DNA of 64,000 bases, taken from Rhodococcus sp. P1Y (GTDB taxonomy: Bacteria; Actinomycetota; Actinomycetes; Mycobacteriales; Mycobacteriaceae). Both the position numbers and the translations under genes were made by a program. The notes beneath the pieces were generated by a model. The model made no database searches and had not been told where the DNA came from. It saw only the letters and a list, made by a program, of their open reading frames with translations. Each line of letters opens with the position of its first letter. Within the stretch, counting starts at the first letter, position 1. Shown piece after piece: positions 16,562-29,528 of the stretch. The stretch spans positions 434,001 to 498,000 of the forward strand of contig NZ_CP032762.1 of the NCBI RefSeq assembly GCF_003641205.1. The letters run 5' to 3'.

Positions 16562-17209
16562 CTAGCTCGGTCCGACGGTCCTATCGCCAGCCGTCTGCAG
16601 CGACGCCGTCAGCCCACCGGTGATGAAGTCCCGGTACAGTTCCACAACGCGTGAACGCGGAACGTCGGGATTGGCGATCCACCAGCGACCGAGCTGTTCG
16701 CCCACGCCACTGACTGCATAGGCGAATGCGTCGTCCTGCTCTTGGTCGGCCGCCGAAAAGTGCCGAAGCATCTCCGCGATCCTGTCGATGGTGTGCCGAC
16801 GCATTTCGGTGAGCTGGTGGGACAGTTCTTTCGACAACGCAGTGCTCGGGTTGAACAGAACCATCCACCGCTGAGGGTCGCGCTCCAGCATCGAGAACAA
16901 GATGTCGCCCGCTCGCTCCATGACTGCCTCGACGCCCGCCCCGGCCGAGATCATGATCTCGGGCTCTCGAATCCTCAGCTCGAGTTCGGTGCGCGCACGG
17001 CGAACACATTCGAGAAAAACGATGTCCTTGGTCGGATAATGGGAGTAGACCACAGGCTTGGTGACGCCGGCTTCGCGGGCTATATCTTCCATCGACGTGC
17101 CCTCGAAGCCGGCGGTTGCGAACAGCTCCTCGGCCACGTCGAGTAGCTGGCTCGCGCGGGACTCACGGGACATGCGCGTTCGGCGCTCCACGGGGTCTCG
17201 ACTGGTCAT
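16562..17209 (-). CDS. TetR-family regulator of the catabolic unit
   Basis: A TetR regulator of about 215 residues. Its helix-turn-helix reads FATAGFEGTSMEDIAREAGV followed by TKPVVYSHYPTKDIVF. ATG 17209 is preferred because AGGAGGG lies upstream of it; an in-frame ATG at 17254 would add 15 residues. It is encoded just downstream of the esterase on the same strand and faces the end of the thiolase operon. The repeated AACTTTAC-N5-GTAACT sites at both outer promoters are its likely targets, with derepression by a pathway intermediate as the usual logic. Confidence 0.82.
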   Translation of the reverse strand: MTSRDPVERRTRMSRESRASQLLDVAEELFATAGFEGTSMEDIAREAGVTKPVVYSHYPTKDIVFLECVRRARTELELRIREPEIMISAGAGVEAVMERAGDILFSMLERDPQRWMVLFNPSTALSKELSHQLTEMRRHTIDRIAEMLRHFSAADQEQDDAFAYAVSGVGEQLGRWWIANPDVPRSRVVELYRDFITGGLTASLQTAGDRTVGPS

Positions 17210-17266
17210 TCTGGCGACGCCCTCCTGAACGGTTCCGCGGTGGCGATCGGTCATGATCGAATCGTG

Positions 17267-18277
17267 TCATGAAAGCTGCCGATCGGCGGCGAAGTCCCAC
17301 ATGATCCGGGCGAGGTCCGGGCCGTCGTTGTCGACGAGCGGCCCGCTGCCAGGACCCGGCCATGTGTGCCCCATACCTGTGACGAAAATGTACTCGATCA
17401 GCGAGTCGCCGCCGTCCTCCGGAAAGTACGAACGGTGTGTGTACGGCTTCAGTCCCGGCAGAGCGACATCGACGGTTTTATCGGCCGTGTCGTCCATGTC
17501 TCCATCGAGAACGCCGTTCAACGCAAGATCGTCGATGGTGGCCCAATGAGTCACGAGTCGATCCGCGAGGAACGGCGGCACCGGCTCGTCCTGATCACCT
17601 TGCGCCACGAGGACGGGTACGGGCCGCGCGCGGTTACCCATCTGTGCCCATGCCCGCTTGGCGGTGTCCACTGGACCTACCTCGTCTGGATTCAGCGGGT
17701 TCGCCTCGTTCACAGCGTATTCCGCACCGGCCATCGATGTGACCGAGGCAAAGAGATCCGGGTAGGTGACGCCCATGATGACTGCGGTACCCGCACCCGA
17801 GGACGCACCGTTGACGTGCACCCGCTTGGGGTCGGCACCGTAGTCACTGACTACCTGCCGGGTGAGTCCAGCAATCAGAGCGGGTTCGCCGTGGTCGCGG
17901 CGCTGATGCTCGGGTTCGTCACCGTTCCAGCAGTTCAGTGGAAGCCCGCGCAACAGGTCCTGCGTCGGGTACACCACGATGAAGCCCTTCTCGTCGGCCA
18001 CCGCATTCAGATTTGTCAGATCCTTCATCGAATTGAACCCGAAGCCGGTCATTCCGCAACCGTGCAAGGAGACGACCACCGGAAGTGGTTGTCCCGCAGA
18101 AAAAGCCGGCGGCAGGTGAACCTGGTAGGAAAGCGTGCCTTCGGCGCTGGTGTACGACTTCGTTTCGTCCACGCCCGCTGCGTTGACGGCAGGGGATGCC
18201 TGGGCCGGCACAGAACCGCCGACCGTAGCGAACAGCACGCCGATGGCGAGCGCAGTAGCCATCTTGCGAGGGCTCAT
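17267..18277 (-). CDS. Secreted PHB-depolymerase/feruloyl-esterase-like hydrolase
   Basis: A secreted esterase of about 336 residues. The start at 18277 gives MSPRKMATALAIGVLFATVG, then SVPAQA, a good signal peptide; the longer frame would add an unlikely 35 residues. The serine nucleophile is in HVNGASSGAGTAVI, PVLVAQGDQDEPVPP supplies the acid region, and FVTGMGHTWPG the His. The family includes polyhydroxyalkanoate depolymerases, feruloyl and acetyl-xylan esterases, and mycobacterial LpqC. It probably releases the acid that the MFS transporter at 10776 imports. Its promoter carries the shared operator. Confidence 0.82.
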   Translation of the reverse strand: MSPRKMATALAIGVLFATVGGSVPAQASPAVNAAGVDETKSYTSAEGTLSYQVHLPPAFSAGQPLPVVVSLHGCGMTGFGFNSMKDLTNLNAVADEKGFIVVYPTQDLLRGLPLNCWNGDEPEHQRRDHGEPALIAGLTRQVVSDYGADPKRVHVNGASSGAGTAVIMGVTYPDLFASVTSMAGAEYAVNEANPLNPDEVGPVDTAKRAWAQMGNRARPVPVLVAQGDQDEPVPPFLADRLVTHWATIDDLALNGVLDGDMDDTADKTVDVALPGLKPYTHRSYFPEDGGDSLIEYIFVTGMGHTWPGPGSGPLVDNDGPDLARIMWDFAADRQLS

Positions 18278-18445
18278 AGGATGAACTCCGTCTGCACCAT
18301 GTTGGCATTGTCTTGCGCGATCGCGTTGCAGAGCGGCACGTTCGACGCCGCACGCCCAGGCGCACCGGTGAGTGTTTCCCATGTTGACATCGCGACTCCC
18401 GAGTTCTTGTGTGGCTGCCGGCCGTACTATACCGATAGTAACTCT

Positions 18446-18464
18446 AACTTTACCTACGGTAACT
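18446..18464. promoter_or_regulatory. Second copy of the shared operator
   Basis: AACTTTAC-CTACG-GTAACT on the plus strand, matching the sequence at 10722-10740 in both conserved blocks. It lies about 170 bp upstream of the esterase start. A further GTAACT-like half (AGTAACT) is just to its left. Confidence 0.5.
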
Positions 18465-18556
18465 TGTCAAAATAGGCTGGGGCTCTCGTGTACATCCAGT
18501 ATCGACGCCCCTCGAAATGCACTGTCTTGCAACCTATTGTGGATCCATCTGGACTC

Positions 18557-18599
18557 TGGTGCCCCAGTCGGAATCGAACCGACACTGTGCGGATTTCAA
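18557..18599 (-). pseudogene. 3' half of a tRNA gene (tRNA-Lys-like), possible attachment site remnant
   Basis: On the minus strand the sequence runs from an anticodon loop (CTTGAAA) through TCCGC, a 5-base variable loop and a perfect T-arm (GTCGG-TTCGATT-CCGAC) to GGGGCACCA. The 5' half does not continue: the bases preceding the loop cannot pair with TCCGC. The 3' acceptor strand is one base short of seven. The sequence most resembles the 3' half of actinobacterial tRNA-Lys(TTT). Such 3' tRNA fragments are typical of integrated-element attachment sites, but no integrase gene and no second copy are present in this window. Confidence 0.5.
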
Positions 18600-19150
18600 G
18601 CCCCTGGAAGTGGATTTACCTGAACCTCGCTGGACACGAGATTTATCTATTCGCAACAGTTTTCGTGTGTCGCAGTCCGGGTGAGTCCATGCCCGATCGT
18701 ACCGACTCGTGACACCGAGCTTCAACCGATCAAGCCCGAGTGCATGGGTGTGGACCGTGTTGTACATCGGCGGATCATCACGGACCAAGTGACCCGTAGC
18801 ACGTCGTTTTGCTCCAGGCGCCGATCCAAGGCGCGCACCTGTTAGGAGGGCACTGGACTCTCTCCTTGTAGCCACAACTAGGTTGCCGAACGCGACGAAC
18901 GTCAGCTGCAACCGAGATGACATCTGAATTGAGCAAGCAGCCCAACGATAACAAGTGCGAGAATCAGGTGACCGGAATGGGCGAACTCTATTCAGACTCC
19001 GTCTCCGTTGCCTGGCCACTTCGAGCGAGGCAGCCGGCCGAGTCGTTTGTCGCTTCCACTGGGTTGTTGATGTGACGACTTCCAGTTGCCGCGCTCCAAT
19101 AAAATTGACCAAGACTACGCGAGCAGTAAACCTATCAAGACGGTATCTGC
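18600..19150. other. No recognisable gene
   Basis: The 550 bases between the tRNA remnant and the thiolase remnant contain only the tail of an uncharacteristic minus-strand open frame. I see no domain, RNA or repeat. Confidence 0.45.
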
Positions 19151-19680
19151 CCCTTCGGCCATCACCGAAAGGTTTCGCCCGGATCGCGCCCAAGCCCGGC
19201 CGGCGCGCTCGCCAACGAACCCGCCGACAGAGTGCTCGAGTTTGGCAGATCAGCGAACGTTCGACGCTGGAGTCCGGCCTGATGCCTTCGTCGCGTTCGA
19301 GCAGAACGGTGTCGTCGACCCTGACGTGGACGATTTCGTTGTCGAATGCGCCGCGTTCCCAGGCTGGGTGTACGGCGTGGTGTGAGCGGACGCCGAATTC
19401 GTTGCACGCGTCGAGCTTGATGCCGTACTTGTCCGCGGCCCGCTCGGCAGCCTCACCTTGGTGCGGCATATCCCAGAGCGCTTTCAGATTGGTAGAGAAC
19501 GGACCCTCTTCGCCCGCAGTGGTCGAGACGCCCATCGGAACCCGGCTCAGAGACTCCACGCCCCCGGCAATGACGATCGATGCGTCCCCGGCCACGATCG
19601 ATGCGGCTCCGAGGTGGGTGGCCAACTGGCTCGAGGCGGTGAACTGCGCCGGAATCGGACCGACCGCACGCATCGTCGCG
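19150..19680 (-). pseudogene. Decayed acetyl-CoA acetyltransferase (thiolase) fragment
   Basis: The frame contains a recognisable thiolase block: SSQLATHLGAASIVAGDASI, then VIAGGVESLSRVPMG and SHHAVHPAWERGAFDNEIVH. The position of the catalytic Cys (normally CGSSQQA) reads FTASSQ, so the nucleophile is lost. The ~90 N-terminal residues and the whole C-terminal half with the His and second Cys are missing; the frame runs on into sequence without family character. It is an inactive remnant and not part of the intact thiolase operon to its left. Confidence 0.6.
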
Positions 19681-19889
19681 CGATCGAGTGCACACGACCC
19701 CCAGAAGGGAGCGAGTAAGACGCGTTTCCGCAACAACGAGGGATGCATTGAGATTTCCCACCGTTTCGGCGTGGGATAGCCAAGAATCCGCGCATACGAC
19801 GCGCATAACCCGAGTTCACGATCATCCCAACCGCCATCGACGACTGGCGGGGTCGCGGCGAATTGCTCCAGCCACCAACCGCTGGCCAC

Positions 19890-20241
19890 CAGCTCGTCGA
19901 CGACAAGCTGGCACGCCTCGATACTGTCTACCGGCTCGTCGTAGCCGACCGACCCTCAGCCGAATACACCCGCCAGTCGGACAACTCCTGCTCAAACGGC
20001 GCGACGCCAGGCTAGCGCCGGACGGTCATCTCCGCTCCGAGACGGCTGAAGCTTGCTGCTGATCCTCGCGCTGGTTCGTCGTAGCCCGCCCGTAGATGCC
20101 AAGCACGACGCCGATTTGGTCTGCGGACAGCTATACGACAAGTTCCGATAAGCAGGACACCCACTTCGAGGCAGCGCGCCTCGGTTTGAGGAGACGGGTT
20201 TTGTGACGCGAGCGCCTCACTCCTCAAGCGACGTGGGGGTC
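19890..20241. other. No recognisable gene
   Basis: This region between the thiolase remnant and metH has overlapping short open frames on both strands but none with domain character or a ribosome-binding site. It includes the metH 3' flank. Confidence 0.4.
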
Positions 20242-23979
<3,738 letters not shown>

Positions 23980-24229
23980 GTGGTTCCTTCCATCGCGGAA
24001 GGCGTCCTTAACTCGCCGAGCGTGGCGGATACCGGGGGACCGGACCCGTTGCAACGCCTCTCGGCCAGAAGAATATACCCCGTCACGGGATCGAGTCACC
24101 GCCTGGCCGTCGGCGTATGCCGCTCGACTCGATGTCGAAACGTCTGGCCTGCTCAGCACTTGGGCTAGCCCGCTCTACCTCCGCGCATACCCCGACAGCC
24201 GAAACACCCGCCGACTCTGACGCGGCGCT
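23980..24229. promoter_or_regulatory. metH upstream region
   Basis: The bases upstream of metH (read on the minus strand) carry GGTATATTCTT around 24070-24080, a possible -10 element, roughly 90-100 bases before the start. I looked for the cobalamin-riboswitch B12 box and for SAM-riboswitch cores and recognised neither. Confidence 0.35.
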
Positions 24230-25075
24230 GCACAAGTTGCCCGCTCGCATCCATTGCGCGGTCTTCGTCGCGCCTAGCCGCACCTGAGCGATCAGGCATG
24301 GCGGTGAACAAGAAGCAAGTTCACCGGCTATGGAAGGGGATGGGCTGAAGATCCGGATCTACCATCCACGCAGACGGCGGCGTGAGCTCGCGCCGCAGAG
24401 CGAAGCCGGTGCACTGAAGCTTTGTGGGCTAAGGATTTTCAGTTCGGCTGAACCGTCGACGGAAGGTGATCAAGATCGCTTCGATAATCGACGAACACAC
24501 CAGGCAGTCATTGCTGAACAACGTCGAGCGATCGATCACAGCCAAGCGGTTGACCGACGAACCGGACAAAGCGTTCCCAATATGGGGGTGGTTCGCCACT
24601 CGTGCTGCGGATGGACAGCGAACCCGAGTTCATATCTATTGTGCTGCCACAGTTCTGCCCCGACCGGGTCGATATCGCCTACATCCCGCCGGGTACACCG
24701 TAGAACGACGATCCCATCGAATCGTTCAACAACCGTTTGCGGAATGATTACAGAAATCGAAATCATCGGACGAGCCCGCTCGAAGCGAAGTTGGTGGTCG
24801 GGTCTTCAAGGGACGACCGCAATCATCGGCACCGACACTCATCGCTCGATTGCATGCCGCCGGCCGATACGCTGCCTAAAACACCCACAACCACCATCTG
24901 GTGGACGGATGCGAGATCGACTGCACTCAGACAATCGCGGCTCTAGAACGCAGTGGTCGGACAATCGGGGACCTGCCACGTCCTTCTTCAAAACCGCACC
25001 GGCGAGACCGAGCTCACCAAACCCAACGGCCTGTGGCGCACCGTCGATGACGTCAGGATCCCTGACGGGTAGCGG
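24230..25075 (+). mobile_element. IS3-family transposase remnant, left copy
   Basis: Pieces of an IS3-type OrfB lie in order on the plus strand but are broken by stops and frame changes: VNKKQVHRLWKGMG (from ATG 24298), GLKIRIYHPRR, KIASIIDEHTRQSLLNNVE, RSITAKRLTDEPDKAFPIWG, DIAYIPPGTP followed by a stop, PIESFNNRLRNDYRNRNH and HNHRHRHSSL. These cover the DDE catalytic core to near the C-terminus. The same transposase type is found inverted at 49.1-50.0 kb. It marks the left border of the AT-richer biosynthetic island. Clear terminal repeats are no longer visible. Confidence 0.7.
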
Positions 25076-25141
25076 CCGCAACCTCCGATTGGTTGACTCG
25101 CCGGTGAAGTTCGCTCGTACCTGTGCGCGTGGAGTAGAGGT

Positions 25142-26050
25142 CTACTTGGTGCCACTGCGGCTCGCAAACGGGTCACTTGCGCCGGGGATCGACATTTCGA
25201 ACAAGTGGGCGGCCGCAACAGCCATGTGTACAGGTGCGTCTGCGATCAAATTGCTCGCGCTTCTCTCCGTGAGGCGCGAGAACGACGCGAGGATCAGAGC
25301 ACGAGCCTGGTTCTCGTCGAGAGTCGATCTGCTCTGGCTTGCCTTCGACAGGCCCTCGAGTGCGGAGGGTAACGACAGATCATGATGTAGCGAGCGAAAT
25401 TCGACGTCTAGAATCTTTCGCCTGACCACACCCGGATCGAGTGCCGCCATGGCATCTTTCTCTATTGCCCGCGCCATCGATGTTGCATACTCGATTCCCT
25501 TGAGGATGTACAAGTCTCGGTACATATCGATAGGATCGTCGGCGGTGTGTACGAAGTTGAGTAGGTATGCCTCGGGCTTCAGCATGTGTCGTAGCTGCCC
25601 AGGGCGTTGACGCGAGGCGTCAGCGGGTCCCTTGTTTTCGCTAAGTAATGCTGAGGCAGAAGTCGAGGATTGATGCCTCAGCACTAGAATTATAGTCTCC
25701 GTTGAGTTGAGAATGTTGTCCATGACCCATAGGCGGTACCTTGTTGCTTTGTGCAGTTGCCAGTGCCACAGAAGTCGACTCTTTTCCGCGGTAATCCTCG
25801 CGGTGTCAAACGCTACGACATCGAAACCTTGTTTAAGAAGCCATGACAATGTTGCCGATGCCTTGCGGGCGAGCACGCCGCAGGGCTTGATGGCCAGTAT
25901 TGTGTATTTGCGGGAATGGTCGAGTTCGAGTTCCGACCGGCTGAACTGATCGACAAGTTCGCGTATATGAATGTCACCGCGGATAACTTCCCACTTTTGC
26001 GGATCGACATCTTTACTTAGCATCTGCAGGATACGATCGTTGGCGATCAT
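25142..26050 (-). CDS. NDP-kinase-like protein
   Basis: A 302-residue protein whose central part (~50-185) follows the nucleoside-diphosphate kinase fold: ILAIKPCGVLARK (the family's KPDGV), KGPADASRQRPGQLRH, and LLNFVHTADDPIDMYRDL. H168 aligns with the phosphorylated His of NDP kinase (NxxHGSD). The ~45-residue N-terminal and ~110-residue C-terminal extensions are unlike ordinary 140-residue NDP kinases. The Asp of KPDGV is Cys. It may phosphorylate or transfer a phosphate to a pathway intermediate rather than act as housekeeping NDK. It ends the leftward unit and overlaps the aminotransferase by four bases. Confidence 0.65.
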   Translation of the reverse strand: MIANDRILQMLSKDVDPQKWEVIRGDIHIRELVDQFSRSELELDHSRKYTILAIKPCGVLARKASATLSWLLKQGFDVVAFDTARITAEKSRLLWHWQLHKATRYRLWVMDNILNSTETIILVLRHQSSTSASALLSENKGPADASRQRPGQLRHMLKPEAYLLNFVHTADDPIDMYRDLYILKGIEYATSMARAIEKDAMAALDPGVVRRKILDVEFRSLHHDLSLPSALEGLSKASQSRSTLDENQARALILASFSRLTERSASNLIADAPVHMAVAAAHLFEMSIPGASDPFASRSGTK

Positions 26051-27345
26051 AATTCGTCGTTTCTTAGAGCCACTCGGAGCAGGCCGTACATTGCGTCAAT
26101 CTCGTGGTCCGAAACCAACAGGGACGGGTGGACCAGGATTGTGTCGGGTGCCAGGCCGGTTGAACTGACCAGCAACCTGTCGTTTTCTGCTGTCAGTAGT
26201 TTATGCCGGACTCTATGAGCCTGTGGGCCGTTCAGCTGCAGCTTGAGGATCGCGCCTATGGCCGAATGGCTACGTATTATTGTCGGACATTCGGCCTTCA
26301 GCTGCTGCCCAATAGTAGCGAACTTTTGTTGCAGGTGCATTGCTTTCTCGCCTAAGCCTTTTAGGCCTATTTCGTCGATCTTATCCAGTACTGCGTGGAC
26401 GATACCGAGGGTCAGAGCGCACGAAGCGAAAGTGGCTGACTGCAAGCCAGGCTGAGCTGTTTCTGGATGTGATACATGATTTGCTGCCCAAATACAAGAG
26501 AACGGTGCCATGGAGTTTGACAACGCTTTGCATCCGACGACGATGTCGGGAAAAATTTCGGCTGGCATATAAGACCACAGAGGACCGGTCCTGTATATCC
26601 CCGTGAACGTCTCGTCCGCGATAACCAGACCACCGGCATCTTGAACTTGTTTGCAAATCGCCCTGAGGTAATTATACGACAACAGATTGCCGCCTCCGAC
26701 ATTCTGAAAAGCTTCAACAATTAGGATTGGTCGGATTCTGCGTCCTCGATACCCAGGCGAATGGGTTCCGCCCCAGAGCTCAGCACTGATCAGTTGGACG
26801 GCAATTGAAGTGCTATGCGCCACGGATTCCGCGCCGGCGTCGGAGGATACTGTCGGAAGGCGGACCACTGGATAGCTTGAGATGGAGGATGTCTGCCGGT
26901 AACGGAAGCTGCTACTGAGCGCCGAGGTGTACATCGATCTACCGTGGTAGGCGCCGGCTAAAACGAACACTTGATGGTCGCCTAAATAGTTTCCGGCCAG
27001 TTTGACTGCCGTCTCGATCGCGGAGGCGCCACTGGTATCAAAAATAACCCTTCCCGACTGGGTGCCAGCGGGCTCAAAGATTTTTCTAAGTCGGCGTCCG
27101 AGTCGCATGCGAACATCTGTTTCCACGAACGATGGCGCGGCTGGCAGCTTCGCTAGATTACGGGCCGCCGCATCGATGATCGAGTGATCATAGCCGAGAA
27201 GACTGCCCCCATTGCATGCCTCACCGTCGAGGTATCGGCGACCGTCTCGGTCCCATAGGTATATACCCTCGGAAGAGACCACGTGTGGGTTTGGAGCAGA
27301 GTACACGTGATCAATGGTCATAAGTGAGTCGTTGTCGTCGGTCAC
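26047..27345 (-). CDS. Class III PLP aminotransferase
   Basis: A 432-residue class III (ornithine/GABA/diaminobutyrate-type) aminotransferase. GTG 27345 overlaps the preceding stop (GTGA), which favours it over the longer frame to 27471; ATG 27321 is an alternative. SGASAIETAVKLA is the PLP phosphate-binding loop, GAYHGRS the conserved HG, VIADETFTGIYRTG holds the PLP-pairing Asp, and the Schiff-base Lys is in VVGCKALSN (~273). It would install an amino group on an aldehyde or keto intermediate, or use glutamate as donor. It lies between the formyltransferase and the NDPK-like gene. Confidence 0.85.
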   Translation of the reverse strand: MTDDNDSLMTIDHVYSAPNPHVVSSEGIYLWDRDGRRYLDGEACNGGSLLGYDHSIIDAAARNLAKLPAAPSFVETDVRMRLGRRLRKIFEPAGTQSGRVIFDTSGASAIETAVKLAGNYLGDHQVFVLAGAYHGRSMYTSALSSSFRYRQTSSISSYPVVRLPTVSSDAGAESVAHSTSIAVQLISAELWGGTHSPGYRGRRIRPILIVEAFQNVGGGNLLSYNYLRAICKQVQDAGGLVIADETFTGIYRTGPLWSYMPAEIFPDIVVGCKALSNSMAPFSCIWAANHVSHPETAQPGLQSATFASCALTLGIVHAVLDKIDEIGLKGLGEKAMHLQQKFATIGQQLKAECPTIIRSHSAIGAILKLQLNGPQAHRVRHKLLTAENDRLLVSSTGLAPDTILVHPSLLVSDHEIDAMYGLLRVALRNDEL

Positions 27346-28088
27346 TTGCTGGAAGCCTCTTCGATAACGTGGGGATCGTGCATGGGGGCCCCATTGAGGT
27401 AGGGCTGATAGTTGTCGACATCGTAACCATGAAACGACAATTCGCCAGATAGGAACGAACGCAATACCCATTCTAGAGCGGGTTTGTCGGATTCTTTCTT
27501 TTGTCGATTTTCATGCTGTTTCAAATATTCAGGTTCCAGCAATTCACGGGGTCTCGTGGCAAAACTCACCGCAGGTCCGACCGCGAGTAATGGTCCTTGA
27601 TCAATGCCACTGTTGACAAGAAACGTTGATGTACGAGTGTGGTCGATGCCCTGGTCGTGGGCCAGTTTCACTGCGGACATGCCGACAAGTTGCCTCGTGC
27701 CGTCGCCAAGTTTGCGTCTGAGGTCCCCGGGATGTTGGTTTATCATGCGGCCCGCGTACTCGCTGAGCAGACTGCCCCGGATAATCCTGTGATAGGCAAG
27801 TACAATGAGATCGATCTTCCCATTCCAGCTCTCCCAGCGGTGGAGATAATCTCTAACGTCGTCATGGTATTCCTGCTGTGCGGTAATGCGCCCGGTACCG
27901 ACTTGCTGAATGTATCTCGCGTCGCAGATCAGCGATGGTATTCCGAGGCTACGGGCTCGAGCCACCGCTCCGCAATCGGGTGCATCGGAGAAATTCAGTG
28001 CGACGCCTCTACCCGTAGTTTCGCGCATCACCTGCTCGGCTGTGCTCAAATTGTTTCCGGTAGCAGATGTGAATGTAATGACGTTCAC
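27342..28088 (-). CDS. PurN-like formyltransferase
   Basis: A 248-residue formyltransferase of the GART/PurN fold. FSDAPDCGAVARARSLGIPS resembles the PurN nucleotide/substrate loop. DLIVLAYHRIIRGSLL precedes the catalytic Asn and His in INQHPGDL (N117, H119), and D163 in NSGIDQGPLL corresponds to the essential Asp. The enzyme should transfer formyl from 10-formyl-tetrahydrofolate to an amine, presumably one made by the aminotransferase downstream. It is not the housekeeping purN: it lies in a biosynthetic island, has an unusual insertion before the Asp and is translationally coupled to its neighbours. Confidence 0.78.
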   Translation of the reverse strand: MNVITFTSATGNNLSTAEQVMRETTGRGVALNFSDAPDCGAVARARSLGIPSLICDARYIQQVGTGRITAQQEYHDDVRDYLHRWESWNGKIDLIVLAYHRIIRGSLLSEYAGRMINQHPGDLRRKLGDGTRQLVGMSAVKLAHDQGIDHTRTSTFLVNSGIDQGPLLAVGPAVSFATRPRELLEPEYLKQHENRQKKESDKPALEWVLRSFLSGELSFHGYDVDNYQPYLNGAPMHDPHVIEEASSK

Positions 28089-28828
28089 GTCAGTGCTGTC
28101 CGTTCGAAGGCGATGCGTTGAATGAGTTCGAGCAAGTAAGTACTTGCATGGCGTCCAGGCTTGACGAAGTCCATGTGTCTTGCGTGCTTTACGAGGTGTA
28201 GATCTGGACGAACAGTATGCTGCGTGAAGGTGAACTCTATCGACATATAACAGGGAATGGTCGAGTCATCTGTGCCGTGCACGACGACGGTTTTCTCGGG
28301 AATCTGATTCAGGGTGAGCACGCGCGCGATGTCCGCGTCCGTTGGAGAGTTAATCGAGTTCTGGACTAGGGCGCTGGCAGCGTTGTCGCCCAGGGCGAGG
28401 TACTCGGGTCGATTGAACAGTGTGAAGGGAGCAACCGCTACGGCGCTGGCGGAACTCCGCCCGAAAGTCCTGTTGAACTCGGTCGCCGATCGGAGAGCCA
28501 AGTACCCACCGACACTGTGTCCGACGAAGACGATGTGTTTGTGCCGACGATCGGTCTGTTTTCCATGGCTGCAAGCGATAAGAACGTCGTGGACCATTTC
28601 GCTGATCGTCGCGCTTGTCTCGACCGTCCGATAACCGACTGCGACAGCTTCGATGCCGAGAACAGCAAGGTGTTCGACCAACCATGCCATCGACTCGGGT
28701 GTTTTCTCCGCTCGCCAGAAGCCCCCGTGAACCAGGACAACCAGGGTTGGCGAGTGCGTATTGAGCGCGCGAAGTCGTTGGGAGGTGACTACGTCCTGCT
28801 GTGCATGCTGCTTCAGTTGGATTTTCAT
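28085..28828 (-). CDS. Alpha/beta hydrolase
   Basis: A 247-residue alpha/beta hydrolase. VLVHGGFWRAEKTPESMAWL forms the oxyanion-hole region (HGGF), VFVGHSVGGYLALR the nucleophile elbow (GHSVGG), and TVVVHGTDDSTIPCYM the acid. The His is probably in VKHARHMDFVKPG. This HGG type is common to esterases and kynurenine-formamidase-like enzymes, so hydrolysis of an N-formyl or ester group is conceivable given the formyltransferase that overlaps it by four bases. Alternatively it may be a type II thioesterase releasing the acyl chain from the ACP. Confidence 0.75.
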   Translation of the reverse strand: MKIQLKQHAQQDVVTSQRLRALNTHSPTLVVLVHGGFWRAEKTPESMAWLVEHLAVLGIEAVAVGYRTVETSATISEMVHDVLIACSHGKQTDRRHKHIVFVGHSVGGYLALRSATEFNRTFGRSSASAVAVAPFTLFNRPEYLALGDNAASALVQNSINSPTDADIARVLTLNQIPEKTVVVHGTDDSTIPCYMSIEFTFTQHTVRPDLHLVKHARHMDFVKPGRHASTYLLELIQRIAFERTALT

Positions 28829-28841
28829 GACTGGATAGTCA

Positions 28842-29528
28842 TTAGTGCGGATGGATGAGGCCCAAGCCGACCAGCTTCTGCACCCAATTGTCGTAAGTTG
28901 TTTGGTCCATCAGAACCTCTTGTCGACGTTCAGAGGTTTCGTCTACTTCTCCCAATCTCCACCACACGTTGCCGTCTGACAGGCGCATAATGAACGCTTT
29001 GCGTTTCTTCGCGGGTGACTGAATCATCAGTGAGATCGTGTCTGGCGGAGTCAGAGTCGTGTGAAGCTGATTGTGGTCGATGCAAAGCACTGAGCCCGCA
29101 GGTTCGATTCGAGAACTAACCACCCTAAAGTCTTCGGGCTTGGCGTTCTCGTTCAGCTCGTGGTTGGACCGGTACAGATTTTGCTCATACTGTCCGTGCA
29201 GAATCTTCGCGCCGAAAGAGAAGCGGTGGTTGTGTACACGCTCGTACTGTTGTGTGTGCGCAAGCCGTAGCCGTACGCGGTAACCACGCTCTGGCTCGTC
29301 CCACAAGACGATCTTGTCGTCCAGTGAATGAATCTCGCACTTTGCGCGGAGGTGATCAGATTGCCAAGAGTGGTGGACCAGTGCCGTCAAGAGTTCCTTG
29401 TCAGCGGACAACATGTCGAGAGCCTTCGATACAGCGGGATACGCTGTCTCAATCGTTGTCCACTCAATGGTTGGCAAGGCAGCCATTCGCCTGCCGATAT
29501 CGATTGCGGCGGCTGCCGTAGAGGTCAT
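28842..29528 (-). CDS. Cupin-like protein A, paralogue of 29525-30229
   Basis: A 228-residue protein with a cupin-like core: ERVHNHRFSFGAKILHGQYEQ (H99, H101, and Q113 at the acidic metal-ligand position) and IDHNQLHTTLTPPDTISLMI (H152, H156). This gives the spacing of a metal-binding cupin. It shares the HxHRFSFxxKIL signature and overall organisation with the adjacent gene, from which it overlaps by four bases. An iron-dependent oxygenase or isomerase is possible, but I do not recognise a characterised family. The tandem pair suggests a heterodimer or two successive steps. Confidence 0.65.
   Translation of the reverse strand: MTSTAAAAIDIGRRMAALPTIEWTTIETAYPAVSKALDMLSADKELLTALVHHSWQSDHLRAKCEIHSLDDKIVLWDEPERGYRVRLRLAHTQQYERVHNHRFSFGAKILHGQYEQNLYRSNHELNENAKPEDFRVVSSRIEPAGSVLCIDHNQLHTTLTPPDTISLMIQSPAKKRKAFIMRLSDGNVWWRLGEVDETSERRQEVLMDQTTYDNWVQKLVGLGLIHPH

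Noticed and set aside
23980..24300. Cobalamin or SAM riboswitch upstream of metH
   Set aside because: I searched for the B12 box and the SAM-riboswitch core on the minus strand and found no recognisable match.
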